Shown: positions 9,051 through 19,834 of the stretch, piece by piece | How the letters are laid out: the number at the start of each line of letters is the position of its first letter | Numbering within the stretch: position 1 is the stretch's first letter | Source of the DNA: Cellvibrio sp. | Lineage (GTDB): Bacteria; Pseudomonadota; Gammaproteobacteria; Pseudomonadales; Cellvibrionaceae | Direction of reading: 5' to 3' | NCBI GenBank assembly: GCA_016712405.1 | Contig: JADJRD010000001.1 | Coordinates: 806,001-870,000, forward strand | Length of the DNA stretch: 64,000 bases | Notes under the pieces: model-generated | The model's database searches: none | What the model was told of the DNA's origin: nothing | What the model saw: the letters and a program-made list of their open reading frames with translations, nothing else | Translations under genes and position numbers: made by a program

Positions 9051-11387
9051 ATGCAAAAGACCCTCTTATCGCTCGCCATTTTGGGGCTTTCAAGCCACGC
9101 CCTTGCCCAGGTTCAAGGTGTAGTGAGTGACCCACAAGGACACCCCATAGCCAATGCCAGTGTTGAAGTTTTGGGAACCCAATTGCGCACGCGAACCAAT
9201 GAAAAGGGCGAATTCAACCTGCCTAAAGCCAGAGGTAAAGAGATTGAGCTGCATATTGAAGCGGATGATTTTGCTCACGGCAGCTTCCATGTTCAACCTG
9301 GAAGCTCGCAAAATTTTGTGTTGAAAACCAGCGTGATCGAAACTGTGAATGTGATTGGCCTGCCCTTGCATTCATCCAATTTGGAATCAGCGCATCCCGT
9401 GAATGTGATCACGCTTGATGAATTGCGCGATCAACAATCTTCCAGCCTCGGTGAAACCCTGAAATATGAAGTGGGGATTCATTCAAGCTATTTCAGCAGC
9501 AATTCTGCCAGCCCGATTATTCGCGGACTTGATGGCCCACGTGTGTTGATTACACAAAATGGTTTGGATGCAAGCGATGCGTCACGTGTTGGGCCTGATC
9601 ACGCCGTTTCAACTGAAACGTCTTACGCACAGCAAGTGGAAGTATTACGCGGCCCTGCCACTTTATTTTATGGCAGCGGTGCCATCGGTGGTGTGGTGAA
9701 TGTGGTGGATGATCGCATTCCAAAAGCCGCTGACACTTACGGTGAATGGCGATTGGAAAATCAATCGGTTGCAGATGACAAATTAATTTCGGCATCCGGC
9801 AATACCGGATTGGGAAACTTTGGTTTACACGCGGATGGATTTTGGCGCGATGCCGATGATTACAAAATTCCCGGCCCTGCTGAAGCAGAACATGATCACG
9901 AAGAGGAAGAAGGACATGAGGATAATAGTCGATTAGTCAATTCCTGGACTGAAGCATCCGGCGGCAATATTGGTGGCAGTTATTTAGGTGAAAATGGATT
10001 TATCGGTGCATCGATTGGCCACATTGATCGTCAATACGGCATTCCAGGTCATGGACACGGAGAAGAATTAATTGATGTTTATGCCGACATCACTCAAGAC
10101 CGCATCCAACTTCATGGCAAAACCGATTTAAATTCCAACTGGTTTAGCTCAACCGGTTTCAGTGCGGGTTACACCGATTATGAACACGCTGAAATTGAAG
10201 GTGATGAAGTTGGAACGACTTTTAAAAATGAAACCAGCGAATTGCGTTGGGAAGTTTTTCATCACGCGATTTCTGATTGGCGCGGTGCTCTGAGCTTTCA
10301 CTACAAACACAGCGATTTTGAAGCCGTTGGTGAAGAAGCTTTTACCCCACCGAGCGAAACCGAAACTTTCGCGTTAGGATTCATGGAAGAAAGACATATC
10401 AATTCTGTTTTATTGCAAGTCAGCGGACGCATAGAACAAGTGAATATTACTGCTGAAAATTTCCAGGCGGATCTTAATGACCCGGACGCAGCAGAAAAAT
10501 TCTTGAGTGTATTTTCAGTCGATCACGAATCCACACCCGTCAGTTTTTCAACCGGTGCTGTATGGGATTTCACTCTTGGCTATAACACCGGAATTTCGTT
10601 TACTCACGCGCAACGTTCACCTGCTGCATCAGAACTCTTTTCATTTGGCCCACACATTGGTAGCGGCTTATATGAAGTGGGTTATCTGATGGAGGTTCAA
10701 ACCAATGAACACGACGAATTTTATTTTGCACTGAATGACTCGAATATTGAATTGGAAAAATCCAACAATCTCGATCTTTCTTTGCGCAAACATTCCGGCA
10801 ATTTTGGTTTTGTATTAAACGCCTTCGTTAATCAGGTTGATAACTTCTACTATTTAAACAACAGCGGTTTTATCAAAGAACTGGAACATCATCATGATCA
10901 CGAAGAAGAAGATCATGAAGACACTGGCCATGAAGAAGAAGTCGAAATGCCAGTATTTATTTATCAATCTGCGGATGTGGATCTTTGGGGATACGAAGCC
11001 GAAGCTGTTTGGAAAATCAACCCTGATTTTGAATTAACATTCAAAACCGATTCAACACGTGCTGAAGTCGATGAATCTTCCCACTTACCGAGAATTCCGC
11101 CAAGACGTTACAGCATTTCCGGCGAATACGAAAAAAATCAATGGCGAATTCAATTAACCGCACAACACTACACGTCACAAAATCGCATTACCGAATTGGA
11201 AACGCCAACCGACAGTTATTCCACACTGGATATGATTCTGAGTTATTCGTTTATGCCCGATGTTCAATTATTTGTAAAAGGTTACAACCTGACCGATGAA
11301 TACGCGCGCGTACACAGTTCGTTTTTGAAAGATAAAGCACCATTACCTGCACGCAATATTGCGGTGGGGATTAGTGGGAGATTTTAA
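9051..11387 (+). CDS. znuD: TonB-dependent outer-membrane receptor, ZnuD-like, probably for zinc
   Basis: The 778-residue precursor has a signal peptide (ending SHALAQ), a CarboxypepD-reg beta-sandwich at about 22-95, the plug domain (about 110-220, with SSNSASPIIRGLDGPRVL and VLRGPATLFYGSGAIGG), and a beta barrel ending in aromatic F (AVGISGRF). Two external loops are strikingly His/Asp/Glu-rich (AEHDHEEEEGHED near residue 285; EHHHDHEEEDHED near 610), plus HGHGEE, as in ZnuD zinc receptors of Neisseria and Acinetobacter. The Zur box directly upstream supports zinc as substrate. It is followed by the His-rich lipoprotein and a COG0523 GTPase on the same strand. Confidence 0.88.
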   Translation: MQKTLLSLAILGLSSHALAQVQGVVSDPQGHPIANASVEVLGTQLRTRTNEKGEFNLPKARGKEIELHIEADDFAHGSFHVQPGSSQNFVLKTSVIETVNVIGLPLHSSNLESAHPVNVITLDELRDQQSSSLGETLKYEVGIHSSYFSSNSASPIIRGLDGPRVLITQNGLDASDASRVGPDHAVSTETSYAQQVEVLRGPATLFYGSGAIGGVVNVVDDRIPKAADTYGEWRLENQSVADDKLISASGNTGLGNFGLHADGFWRDADDYKIPGPAEAEHDHEEEEGHEDNSRLVNSWTEASGGNIGGSYLGENGFIGASIGHIDRQYGIPGHGHGEELIDVYADITQDRIQLHGKTDLNSNWFSSTGFSAGYTDYEHAEIEGDEVGTTFKNETSELRWEVFHHAISDWRGALSFHYKHSDFEAVGEEAFTPPSETETFALGFMEERHINSVLLQVSGRIEQVNITAENFQADLNDPDAAEKFLSVFSVDHESTPVSFSTGAVWDFTLGYNTGISFTHAQRSPAASELFSFGPHIGSGLYEVGYLMEVQTNEHDEFYFALNDSNIELEKSNNLDLSLRKHSGNFGFVLNAFVNQVDNFYYLNNSGFIKELEHHHDHEEEDHEDTGHEEEVEMPVFIYQSADVDLWGYEAEAVWKINPDFELTFKTDSTRAEVDESSHLPRIPPRRYSISGEYEKNQWRIQLTAQHYTSQNRITELETPTDSYSTLDMILSYSFMPDVQLFVKGYNLTDEYARVHSSFLKDKAPLPARNIAVGISGRF

Positions 11388-11390
11388 AAA

Positions 11391-11498
11391 GACCCCCTCC
11401 TAGCCTCCCCCTTGCCAGGGGGAGGGATTTTACTCCCTACTTTTTTGCGGAGTGATATCTGTCCCCTCCCCTGGCAAGGGGAGGGTTAGGGTGGGGTC
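11391..11498. repeat. GC-rich inverted-repeat element, copy 1
   Basis: About 108 bases starting GACCCCCTCC and ending GGTGGGGTC. The outer arms (roughly 28 bases each) are imperfect inverted repeats with CTTGCCAG at their inner end, and a further short hairpin occurs inside each half. A second, near-identical copy lies at 12881-12987. The RNA would fold into a long hairpin between the receptor and lipoprotein genes. Confidence 0.85.
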
Positions 11499-11539
11499 AT
11501 GTTTTCAATCACAATATTTAATTCCAAAGGACACTCATC

Positions 11540-12866
11540 ATGAAATTATCAACACCCCTCAAAACACTTTCACAAATTTCGTTAATAGCCTTTTGTAGTT
11601 TTCTCACCGCTTGTGGTGGCAGTGATACCACCATTATCGAAAAAGATTCAATTCCGATTGAAGATGATCACGATCATGAAGAAGCAACACCCGCAACCAA
11701 AGGCCGTTTATTAATTGCCGATAAAGATGCAGCCAAAGTCAGCATTTGGGAAATTGCAGAAAAACAAAGTCTCGCAGAATACACATTGAGTGACGTCGCC
11801 AGCGCAGTTTATGCAAGCCCAACTTATCGCTACGGCATCATTACTCAACGTAATGTCGATAAAGTAAATGTTATCGACAGCGGATTATTTCAGGAAGACC
11901 ACGGCGATCATATGGATGATGAAGTGGAATCACCTATGTTGTTAAATTTCGCCACTAATGATTCGCGCCCTACTCACTATGTAAAAACGCCGAACATATT
12001 GCAATTTTTATGATGGTAATGTGACCACAACAACACCTGCAAAAGTCGGCGTATTTACTGAAGCCAATTTAATGAATAACACAACAGGTAATTGGTTGAA
12101 CTACACTACGCACATGCACGGTGCCGCACAAGCACGCGGTGAATTTTTGATTTCCACAATTCGCAATCCTGCAAGTGCCAGCATCCTGCCGGATAATGTT
12201 GGTCTCTACAAAAACAACGCAGGCACTTATGTGGAACAATCAGTTTTTAGTGACGCCTGCCCCAGCCTGCATGGTAGCGCACAAAACACCAACAAAATTT
12301 TATTCGGCTGTGCTGACGGTGTATTGGTTATTACACAAGACGGTGACCAATTTACCTCAAGCAAAATTCTGAATACTGCTGCTTTCACTGGCACAATGCG
12401 AATCGGTACTGTTGAAATGTACGAAGAATCTTCTGATGCAATCGGCATTGCATCTGGTAAATTTTTTGTTATTGATACTTTGTCCAACACCATGACGCCA
12501 ATCAATTGGGTTGACAGCAACATCACCCCTGCCCCAAGTGCAACCGCTTACGATTTTGCAGATGAAGGTGAATTATTTGTGATATTGGATAATCAAGGTT
12601 ACATCACCACCATTGATACCAATAACTGGCAAGTGATTGACCGATTTAAAGTAGTCACCAGCGATTTCACCAATCTGGCAACTGGTACACGATATGAATT
12701 GGCTTTAACACCAGGACACAATGCTTACGTGAGTGATCCGATTACCAAAAAAATTCATGAAGTCGATCTCGATGAAAATGCGGCCACTGAAATTCTGCAA
12801 TTGAATTTCACACCGTTAAAAATGACTTGGTTGGGTATTGCTCAGCCTTCGGGGCATGTTCATTAA
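11540..12866 (+). pseudogene. His-rich beta-propeller-like lipoprotein resembling zinc metallochaperone AztD; one frameshift
   Basis: The first frame (11540-12013) has a lipoprotein signal peptide with lipobox LTAC, followed by a His/Asp-rich segment (DDHDHEE) and a propeller-like region starting GRLLIADKDAAKVSIW. A second acidic His cluster is DHGDHMDDE. The second frame runs from about 12000 to 12866 (NFYDGNVTTTTPAKVG onward, ending WLGIAQPSGHVH). The join near 12000 needs a single-base shift; together the product is about 440 residues. AztD proteins are periplasmic beta-propellers with an N-terminal His-rich loop that hand zinc to a binding protein; the match here rests on this architecture and on the zinc locus. 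It sits between ZnuD and a COG0523 GTPase. Confidence 0.6.
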
Positions 12867-12880
12867 TTTTTAAAAAACCA

Positions 12881-12987
12881 GACCCCCTCCTAACCTCCCC
12901 CTTGCCAGGGGGAGGAACTTTACTCCCTAGTTTTTGCGGAGTGATATCAGTCCCCTCCCCTGGCAAGGGGAGGATTAGGGTGGGGTC
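12881..12987. repeat. GC-rich inverted-repeat element, copy 2
   Basis: A near-identical direct copy of the element at 11391-11498: same ends (GACCCCCTCC and GGTGGGGTC), same inner part around GCGGAGTGATATC, differing at scattered positions only. The two copies flank the lipoprotein gene. This copy ends 19 bases before the start of the COG0523 gene and could act on the message. Confidence 0.85.
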
Positions 12988-13006
12988 ATGCTCTTGAGGA
13001 ACCATC

Positions 13007-14227
13007 ATGAAAAAACTCCCCGTCACCGTCCTTTCCGGATTTTTAGGCGCAGGCAAAACCACTTTGCTGAATCACATTTTAAATAACCGCGACAATTTGC
13101 GAGTCGCGGTGATTGTGAATGATATGAGTGAAGTGAATATTGATATAGCGCTGGTACAAAATCAGGTGCAACTCAATCGCGCTGAAGAAAAATTGGTTGA
13201 GATGAGCAATGGTTGTATTTGTTGCACCTTGCGTGAAGATTTGCTGATTGAAATCAATCAACTGGCACGCGAAGGTAAATTTGATTATCTGGTGATTGAA
13301 TCCACCGGCATTTCCGAACCTCTGCCTATCGCTGAAACTTTTACTTTTGAAGATGAAAACGGGCAAAGCCTGTCGCAAGTGGCACAGTTGGACACTATGG
13401 TGACAGTGGTCGATGCAGTGAATTTTTTGCGCGATTATTTCACAGCAGAATCCTTGCAAGAAGCAGGCGAAAGTTTGGGTGAAGAGGACGAACGTAACGT
13501 CGCTGATTTATTGGTGGATCAAATTGAATTTTGCAATGTGTTGTTAATTAGCAAAACCGATTTAATTTCTGCCGATGAACTGAATCAGTTGACCGCCATT
13601 TTGCGCAACCTGAATCGCGATGCCGAGATTATCCCAATGATCCGCGGCCAGGTGCCACTCAATAAAATTATCAACACTCAAAAATTTAATTTCGAAAAAG
13701 CACAACAAGCGCCAGGCTGGTTAAAAGAAATGCGCGGCGAGCATATTCCCGAAACTCAGGAATACGGCATCAGCAGTTTCACTTACCACGCCCGCCGCCC
13801 TTTTCATCCGGAAAAACTCTATCGATTCTTTTCCAACGCTTTCGACTACACCCGCGCTGAAAGCGGAAAATTATTACGCTCAAAAGGTTTTTTCTGGTTA
13901 GCCTCGCGCCCGCAATGGGCAGGCCAATGGAGCCAAGCCGGTGGCATAGCCCAACACGGCGCCGCCGGAATGTTTTGGAAAGCCATTCCAAAAGAAAACT
14001 GGCCGGATGATGAAGAGCAGGTGCAATACATTATGGAAAAATGGGTAGAACCTTTTGGCGATATGCGTCAGGAGTTGGTTTTCATCGGCCAAAATATTCA
14101 TCCAGAAAAATTAACCGCCGAATTGGATAATTGCTTGTTAAACGAAGACGAGTTATTGCAAGGCCAGTCCTACTGGAAAACATTGGACGATCCGTTTCCG
14201 TTATGGACTAGCGGTGAAGCGCATTAG
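13007..14227 (+). CDS. COG0523/CobW-family GTPase, zinc metallochaperone type
   Basis: The 406-residue protein starts with the P-loop [15 protein letters not shown]. The metal-binding CxCC motif of the family is present as [12 protein letters not shown], followed by [15 protein letters not shown] and the guanine-specificity motif SKTDL. The C-terminal CobW domain begins near residue 250 ([18 protein letters not shown]). COG0523 GTPases of the ZigA/YeiR/ZNG type deliver zinc to client enzymes under shortage; position next to the Zur-boxed receptor supports that. Its ATG at 13007 has GAGGA upstream. A second member of the family lies at 24710. Confidence 0.88.
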   Translation: MKKLPVTVLSGFLGAGKTTLLNHILNNRDNLRVAVIVNDMSEVNIDIALVQNQVQLNRAEEKLVEMSNGCICCTLREDLLIEINQLAREGKFDYLVIESTGISEPLPIAETFTFEDENGQSLSQVAQLDTMVTVVDAVNFLRDYFTAESLQEAGESLGEEDERNVADLLVDQIEFCNVLLISKTDLISADELNQLTAILRNLNRDAEIIPMIRGQVPLNKIINTQKFNFEKAQQAPGWLKEMRGEHIPETQEYGISSFTYHARRPFHPEKLYRFFSNAFDYTRAESGKLLRSKGFFWLASRPQWAGQWSQAGGIAQHGAAGMFWKAIPKENWPDDEEQVQYIMEKWVEPFGDMRQELVFIGQNIHPEKLTAELDNCLLNEDELLQGQSYWKTLDDPFPLWTSGEAH

Positions 14228-14238
14228 TGATTCAACTC

Positions 14239-14270
14239 GTAGCCCGTATGAAGCAAAGCGAAATGCGGGT
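14239..14270 (+). repeat. REP-like short repeat, copy 1
   Basis: The sequence GTAGCCCGTATGAAG followed by AAAGCGAAATGCGGG. An inverted copy with three mismatches lies at 14967-14998. Such GTAGCCCGTATGAAGC units are scattered between genes in many gammaproteobacteria; here the pair brackets a decayed small gene. Confidence 0.65.
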
Positions 14271-14431
14271 TGCTCCTTCTCGCAAAATCCCGTCATACCC
14301 GAAAGGTATCCAGCGGCTCTAATCAGATGAAATAGACTTGAATTTGGTTTCGAGGTAGAGTCTGCTTTGTGCCAAGAGCAGAACTAATGCAAAAAATTGA
14401 ATTTCAAAAAATCTCAAATAGCATATAAAAC

Positions 14432-15052
14432 ATGAATAATCACGAGTACTTTGGAAAAATCGATAACGATTGGGCGGGCTTTTCGTCAGAATATAAATTC
14501 AAGATTCCCTATTTTGAAGCAGACGTTGAAGTTCTTTTAGGTAGAATTTTATGATGAAGGTGAAGAAATTGAAACGCCACCAAGTGATCAACAACTGGCC
14601 GAATTTGAGCAAACACTAAAAAGCTTTTGAACGATATCGATAAGGTTATTCTTGATATTCAGCAGGCCGCATTTAATTATTACGAAAGTTATTACGCAAA
14701 ATATTATGAGATTCCGTTTCAGGTTATTTTCGAGAACAACGTAATCCAGAAACCTCACAATGGCATGCTTCACCCGCCACTCAATATCGACACCAAAGAA
14801 AAACACTTTTGGTACATGAAGCGGATGTTAGGCTGGATACGCATTTTAGATGGCAATACTCTAGTAATCCCTATTCCTTATGCGCTTGACGAAGAGCATG
14901 GTCTTGAATTGAAAATTGTAAATAACAAAGTAAAGGTTGTTGGGGAATTGCGGAAACCTAAAAAAGCCCCGCATTCCGCTTCGCTTCATACGGGCTACAA
15001 AATCTGCAAAACTTCAAAAGCACCACCCCGCCCTTCGAGCACCCCTCCATAG
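14432..15052 (+). pseudogene. Degenerate small protein gene, DUF6985-like, with two frameshifts
   Basis: Three frames in succession read as one protein. First, from the ATG at 14432, NNHEYFGKIDNDWAGF and FEADVEVLLG. Then, after a one-base shift near 14545, EFYDEGEEIETPP to FEQTLKSF. Then, from about 14627, LNDIDKVILDIQQAAFNYYE up to ELRKPK. The general pattern (W.G, PYFE..VEVLLG, then a helix with YYE) resembles DUF6985 proteins; that family name is tentative. The last frame runs into the short repeat at 14967, so the C-terminus after ELRKP is not original. Adding one T in the T-run at about 14623 repairs the second break. No function can be assigned. Confidence 0.5.
14967..14998 (-). repeat. 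REP-like short repeat, copy 2 (inverted)
   Basis: CCCCGCATTCCGCTTCGC followed by TTCATACGGGCTAC, the reverse complement of the unit at 14239-14270 with three mismatches. It overlaps the end of the degenerate reading frame. Confidence 0.65.
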
Positions 15053-15063
15053 AGGGGAATTTT
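15042..15063 (+). terminator. Terminator-like hairpin
   Basis: A 6-base GC-rich stem (CCCCTC and GAGGGG) around a CATA loop, followed by AATTTTA. It lies at the end of the decayed small gene. The T-run is short, so termination is probable but weak. Confidence 0.4.
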
Positions 15064-15165
15064 AGATATTGCGGTTTGCAGTAATAATTTTCGAATTGGC
15101 ACACACAAAATTCCCCGCTCATTTAAACCAAAACACAGCCGATTGCCTAAATGGAGGCATAGGAA

Positions 15166-15624
15166 TTACAGCGGCAAAAATAATGCTGGTCGGCGGCGAT
15201 ATGCAACAGCAAGCGCAACAAGAATGGAGGTTGCAATCAAGACATGGAAATTAGCCCAGACTCCTGAAGCCCTGATAATCAACGAGCCAATAGTTTCTGT
15301 TGGGATAAATTCGTTGGCATAGACAACAGCCATGAAACATCCATTGAGTAAAACCAAGCTGATTAGGCCGATCCCGATATACCCCCAAAACTTATGGTTG
15401 GTTAATTTTCCTTTCATTATAAGAATGGATTGCAACAGAAAAAGCACTACCCAGGATACAAATAAAAATCCATGTACTATTTTTTCTGCACTTAATGAAG
15501 AAGCTCCAAGAATAGGATCAATAATTAATTTTTCAACAAAAGCAAACACGCAGATGGCAACAAAGATAACCGCTAATACAACATATAAAACACTATCGTT
15601 AGTTTTTGATAGATTGTTTTCCAT
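15166..15624 (-). CDS. Small membrane protein of unknown function
   Basis: From the ATG at 15624 (AAGGAAAG ribosome site) the protein has about 152 residues and four predicted membrane helices, beginning near residues 13, 50, 80 and 122. The second helix is preceded by SAEKIVHGFLF and the third by LTNHKFWGYIG, a His-containing pattern seen in small heme-type or DUF2306-like membrane proteins, but I do not recognise a definite family. The end (AYRRRPALFLPL) looks like the normal C-terminal region cut slightly short and could reflect another small indel. Confidence 0.6.
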   Translation of the reverse strand: MENNLSKTNDSVLYVVLAVIFVAICVFAFVEKLIIDPILGASSLSAEKIVHGFLFVSWVVLFLLQSILIMKGKLTNHKFWGYIGIGLISLVLLNGCFMAVVYANEFIPTETIGSLIIRASGVWANFHVLIATSILVALAVAYRRRPALFLPL

Positions 15625-16017
15625 GTAACTTTCCTTCTCAATAATTATTTTGTATAGCAATAGACGTTATTCAAAATAAACGCATTCACTATTTCTAATA
15701 GTGCATTACTAGACTAGAGCAACAGCTGTTTCGGCTTCCATAACAAACGCGTAAAAGGACTAAATCTTTGTTAAATCAGCGTAAAATGAATCCTAGGGTT
15801 TATTTGTAAATCTCCTCATACAAATCCAAATAAGTTAAATACAAACGCAAGCCTTGATAATTGGCGTCAAATGTAATTTTGAAAAGGGAAATTTACGGTG
15901 AAAAGTTTTTTGAATCCAATGGCAAAAAGAAAGGTTAAGGTATGGATTAATCCTTGCATCGCAGCGACAGTAAGCGTCTAATTGCTCACTTCTATGATTA
16001 AAATTTAAAGGGCGACT
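15625..16017. other. Intergenic region with a peptidase-gene relic
   Basis: This stretch holds promoters for the leftward membrane protein and the rightward GH43 gene. It contains no complete gene. The only recognisable element is a 3'-end fragment of a peptidase gene at 15800-15871, described separately. Confidence 0.5.
15800..15871 (-). pseudogene. 3'-end relic of a YgjP-like peptidase gene
   Basis: On the minus strand 23 codons and a stop read FDANYQGLRLYLTYLDLY then EEIYK. The intact peptidase encoded at 24029-24541 ends with FDLRLYLTYLDLYGELYSVS. A core of 31 bases (15817-15847) is identical to 24052-24082. Upstream of these codons the similarity stops. It is either a remnant of a paralogous gene or the product of an integration event that duplicated the gene end. 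Confidence 0.75.
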
Positions 16018-17387
16018 ATGAAACATTCTTTAGGTTACTTGATCCTCAGCGCTGCTGGATTTATGAATTTGACTCCAGCCTTTGCGACTAACCCCCTCAT
16101 CATGGATCAATTCACTGCTGACCCAACTGCGCGGGTATTCGAAGGTAAAATTTACGTTTATCCCTCACATGACATTAAAGCGCCACCAGAATACAAAGGA
16201 AAACCTGACTGGTTTGTGATGGAGGATTATCATGTTTTCTCTTCAGATAATCTCACCGATTGGAAAGATCACGGCATGATCGTTTCACAGACTAGTGTTG
16301 AGTGGACCGACCCAACCGCCTATGCCATGTGGGCACCAGATGCTGTATTCAAAGATGGAAAATATTTTTCTACTTTCCGGCGATTGCAAAAAAAGATAAC
16401 AAAATTGCAGGAGCTGATGCAAAGCGTCCGGAATTCAGAATCGGCGTAGCAATTTCAGATAAACCTTACGGCCCATTTAAACCATTGCCCACTTACATTC
16501 AAGGCGTGTTAGGAATCGACCCTAATGTACTGATCGACAAAGATGGAACAGCTTATTTGTATTATTCATTAGGCAAAATTTACGTCGCAAAATTAAAACC
16601 CAACATGACAGAGATAGATGGCGAGCCGTTAGTTATCGACAATCTTCCAACTAAAGGTTTATTAGAAGGACCATTTGCATTTGAGCGTAAAGGCACTTAC
16701 TACCTGACTTATCCGCATGTTGAAAATAAAATAGAACGACTGGAGTACGCGACCAGTTCCTCCCCTATGGGTCCATTCAAACAAGCCGGTGTGATTCTTG
16801 ATGAATCCGAAAGCGGTTGCTGGACGGTGCACCACTCTATTCTCGACTGGAAAGGCCAGTCCTATCTCTTCTACCATGACAGAGATTTATCACCCGCATT
16901 TGATAAAAACCGTTCGATTCGCGCTGATAAACTTTTCTTTAATGCGGACGGAAGCATTCAGAAAGTAAAACCCACACTTCGCGGTGTTGGACTAGTAGAT
17001 GCTAAGAGCGAAATTCAAATTGATCGTTACAGTGAAAAAAGTGCCGAAGGAATCGCGATTTCATTTGTTGACGAATCCAATCCACACGCTGGCTGGAAAA
17101 CAACATTTAGCAATGCAAAATCATGGGTGCGATTCAACGAGGTGGACTTTGGTCGCGGCAAACAAAAATCAATTAAGGTGCGCGCGAAAACTGGAGCAAG
17201 CAGCACGCTAGAAATCCATTTAGACAGCCAGGACGGGCGTTTACTCGGCCGCGTGAAAATTGACGATAAAACCGATTGGAAAATTTTTAGCACCAGCGCC
17301 AAAAATATTCCAAAAGGCGTACATGACATTGTTGTTACACAAACCCGTGGTGATGCCATTGAAGTTGACTGGTTGAGTTTTAAATAA
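16018..17387 (+). pseudogene. Secreted GH43 glycoside hydrolase with CBM6-like C-terminal domain; one frameshift
   Basis: The enzyme would cleave arabinose- or xylose-containing plant polysaccharides in the periplasm or outside. A signal peptide ends at TPAFA. The five-bladed GH43 propeller begins NPLIMDQFTADPTARVF (Asp as likely catalytic base); AMWAPDAVFKDGKYF and the later GLLEGPFAFERKGTYYLTYP hold the conserved WAPD and the acid Glu. Residues from about 320 on form a beta-sandwich ending VVTQTRGDAIEVDWLSF, typical of CBM6. The break at about 16368 lies in a run of five T; one more T restores KYFFYFPAIAKKDNK and a single frame of about 456 residues. Hence a sequence error is likely. Confidence 0.82.
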
Positions 17388-17452
17388 ACTTTTCTCAGCG
17401 ACAGAGCAATCATTAGGTGCCGACAAAAGTCGGCAATAATTGGGGATTCAAT

Positions 17453-17799
17453 GTGACTAAATGGCGAATATACACTTTTACTTTTACGATATATTTTTTA
17501 AGTTTTTTCTTATATTCCATGGCTGGGGACATTAAATTAAGAACAGAAAAAATTCCCCTTAATGGAGAAATTGTTAGAGGTGATTTCCTTAAGTTTAAAA
17601 AATTGCTAGAAGCTAATCAGAAGATCGAAGAGGTTGTTCTTTTTTAGTGGCGGGGAGATGGTTTAGAAGCCATGGCAATAGGAAGGCTCATTAAGAAACA
17701 TGGACTTGATGTGCGTGTCTTTAGCCTATGTGTTTCGTCTTGTGCAAACTATCTCTTTACGGCAGGGAGAAAAAAACACTTAGCCGAACTGCATTAGTT
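17453..17799 (+). pseudogene. 5' part of a ClpP-like periplasmic protein gene, interrupted by an IS element
   Basis: From a GTG at 17453 with GGGGATT upstream, a signal-anchor sequence is followed by IKLRTEKIPLNGEIVRGDF and, after a one-base shift near 17645, SGGDGLEAMAIGRLIKKHG and VSSCANYLFTAGRKKHLAE. The pattern (SGGGD.LEA..IGRLI...G and CSSCANYLF) is that of COG3904-type predicted periplasmic proteins with a ClpP-like fold. The frame stops where the IS begins. Removing the IS and one copy of its 4-base duplication gives ALVIFHGG across the junction, confirming that this half and the one at 19344 were one gene. Confidence 0.75.
17796..17799 (+). repeat. Target-site duplication, left (AGTT)
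   Basis: AGTT directly before the left end of the IS; the same four bases follow its right end at 19344-19347. Confidence 0.8.
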
Positions 17800-19343
<1,544 letters not shown>

Positions 19344-19762
19344 AGTTATATTTCACGGCGGCATACAACAGAAAGATATTCAAGAACAGATAAAATTATC
19401 GGCTAACAATTTTTGGTGCGACAGGTGCCACATTTTATGACGATGGCAAAGGTGCGCCACCAACTTACCTCTTAAATGAATTGGGTCTTAAAAAATTTGA
19501 CACCTTAACTGAGGCCTATCCTTTCCTGGTTGATCTTGAGAAAAAATACTTCATCCAGATGAAAGTGAAAAATGAACTTCCAACATATGGACAAGAAGGG
19601 ATTTATCAAGAACTCTGGAGATCGAAAAAGCACCCAGGCTTTTTGTATGATCTAAACTCTTTAGGTCGACTGGGAGTTGCGAACATTGAGGTTGATGGTG
19701 GTGAATGGCACCCAGAAGAAAATTTGATTTATAGATTTTTTTACATGGTTAAATATCCTTAG
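19344..19762 (+). pseudogene. 3' part of the IS-interrupted ClpP-like periplasmic protein gene
   Basis: Directly after the IS the frame reads VIFHGGIQQKDIQEQIKLSA, then, after a one-base shift in a run of five T near 19413, GATGATFYDDGKGAPPTYLL and onward through KKFDTLTEAYPFLVDLEKK to the stop at 19762. It continues the protein begun at 17453; together about 250 residues. The C-terminal part is mostly polar and I recognise no separate domain in it. Confidence 0.7.
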
Positions 19763-19805
19763 TTATGTCGATATGATCCTTGTCACAACTGAAGCAATAA
19801 ACAGA

Positions 19806-19823
19806 ACGGAGGATATATTTTTT
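19806..19823 (+). repeat. 18-base direct repeat, copy 1
   Basis: ACGGAGGATATATTTTTT, found again unchanged at 23989-24006. The two copies bracket the winged-helix regulator and the FGE-like gene. Confidence 0.7.
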
Positions 19824-19834
19824 CAAGCAACGAC

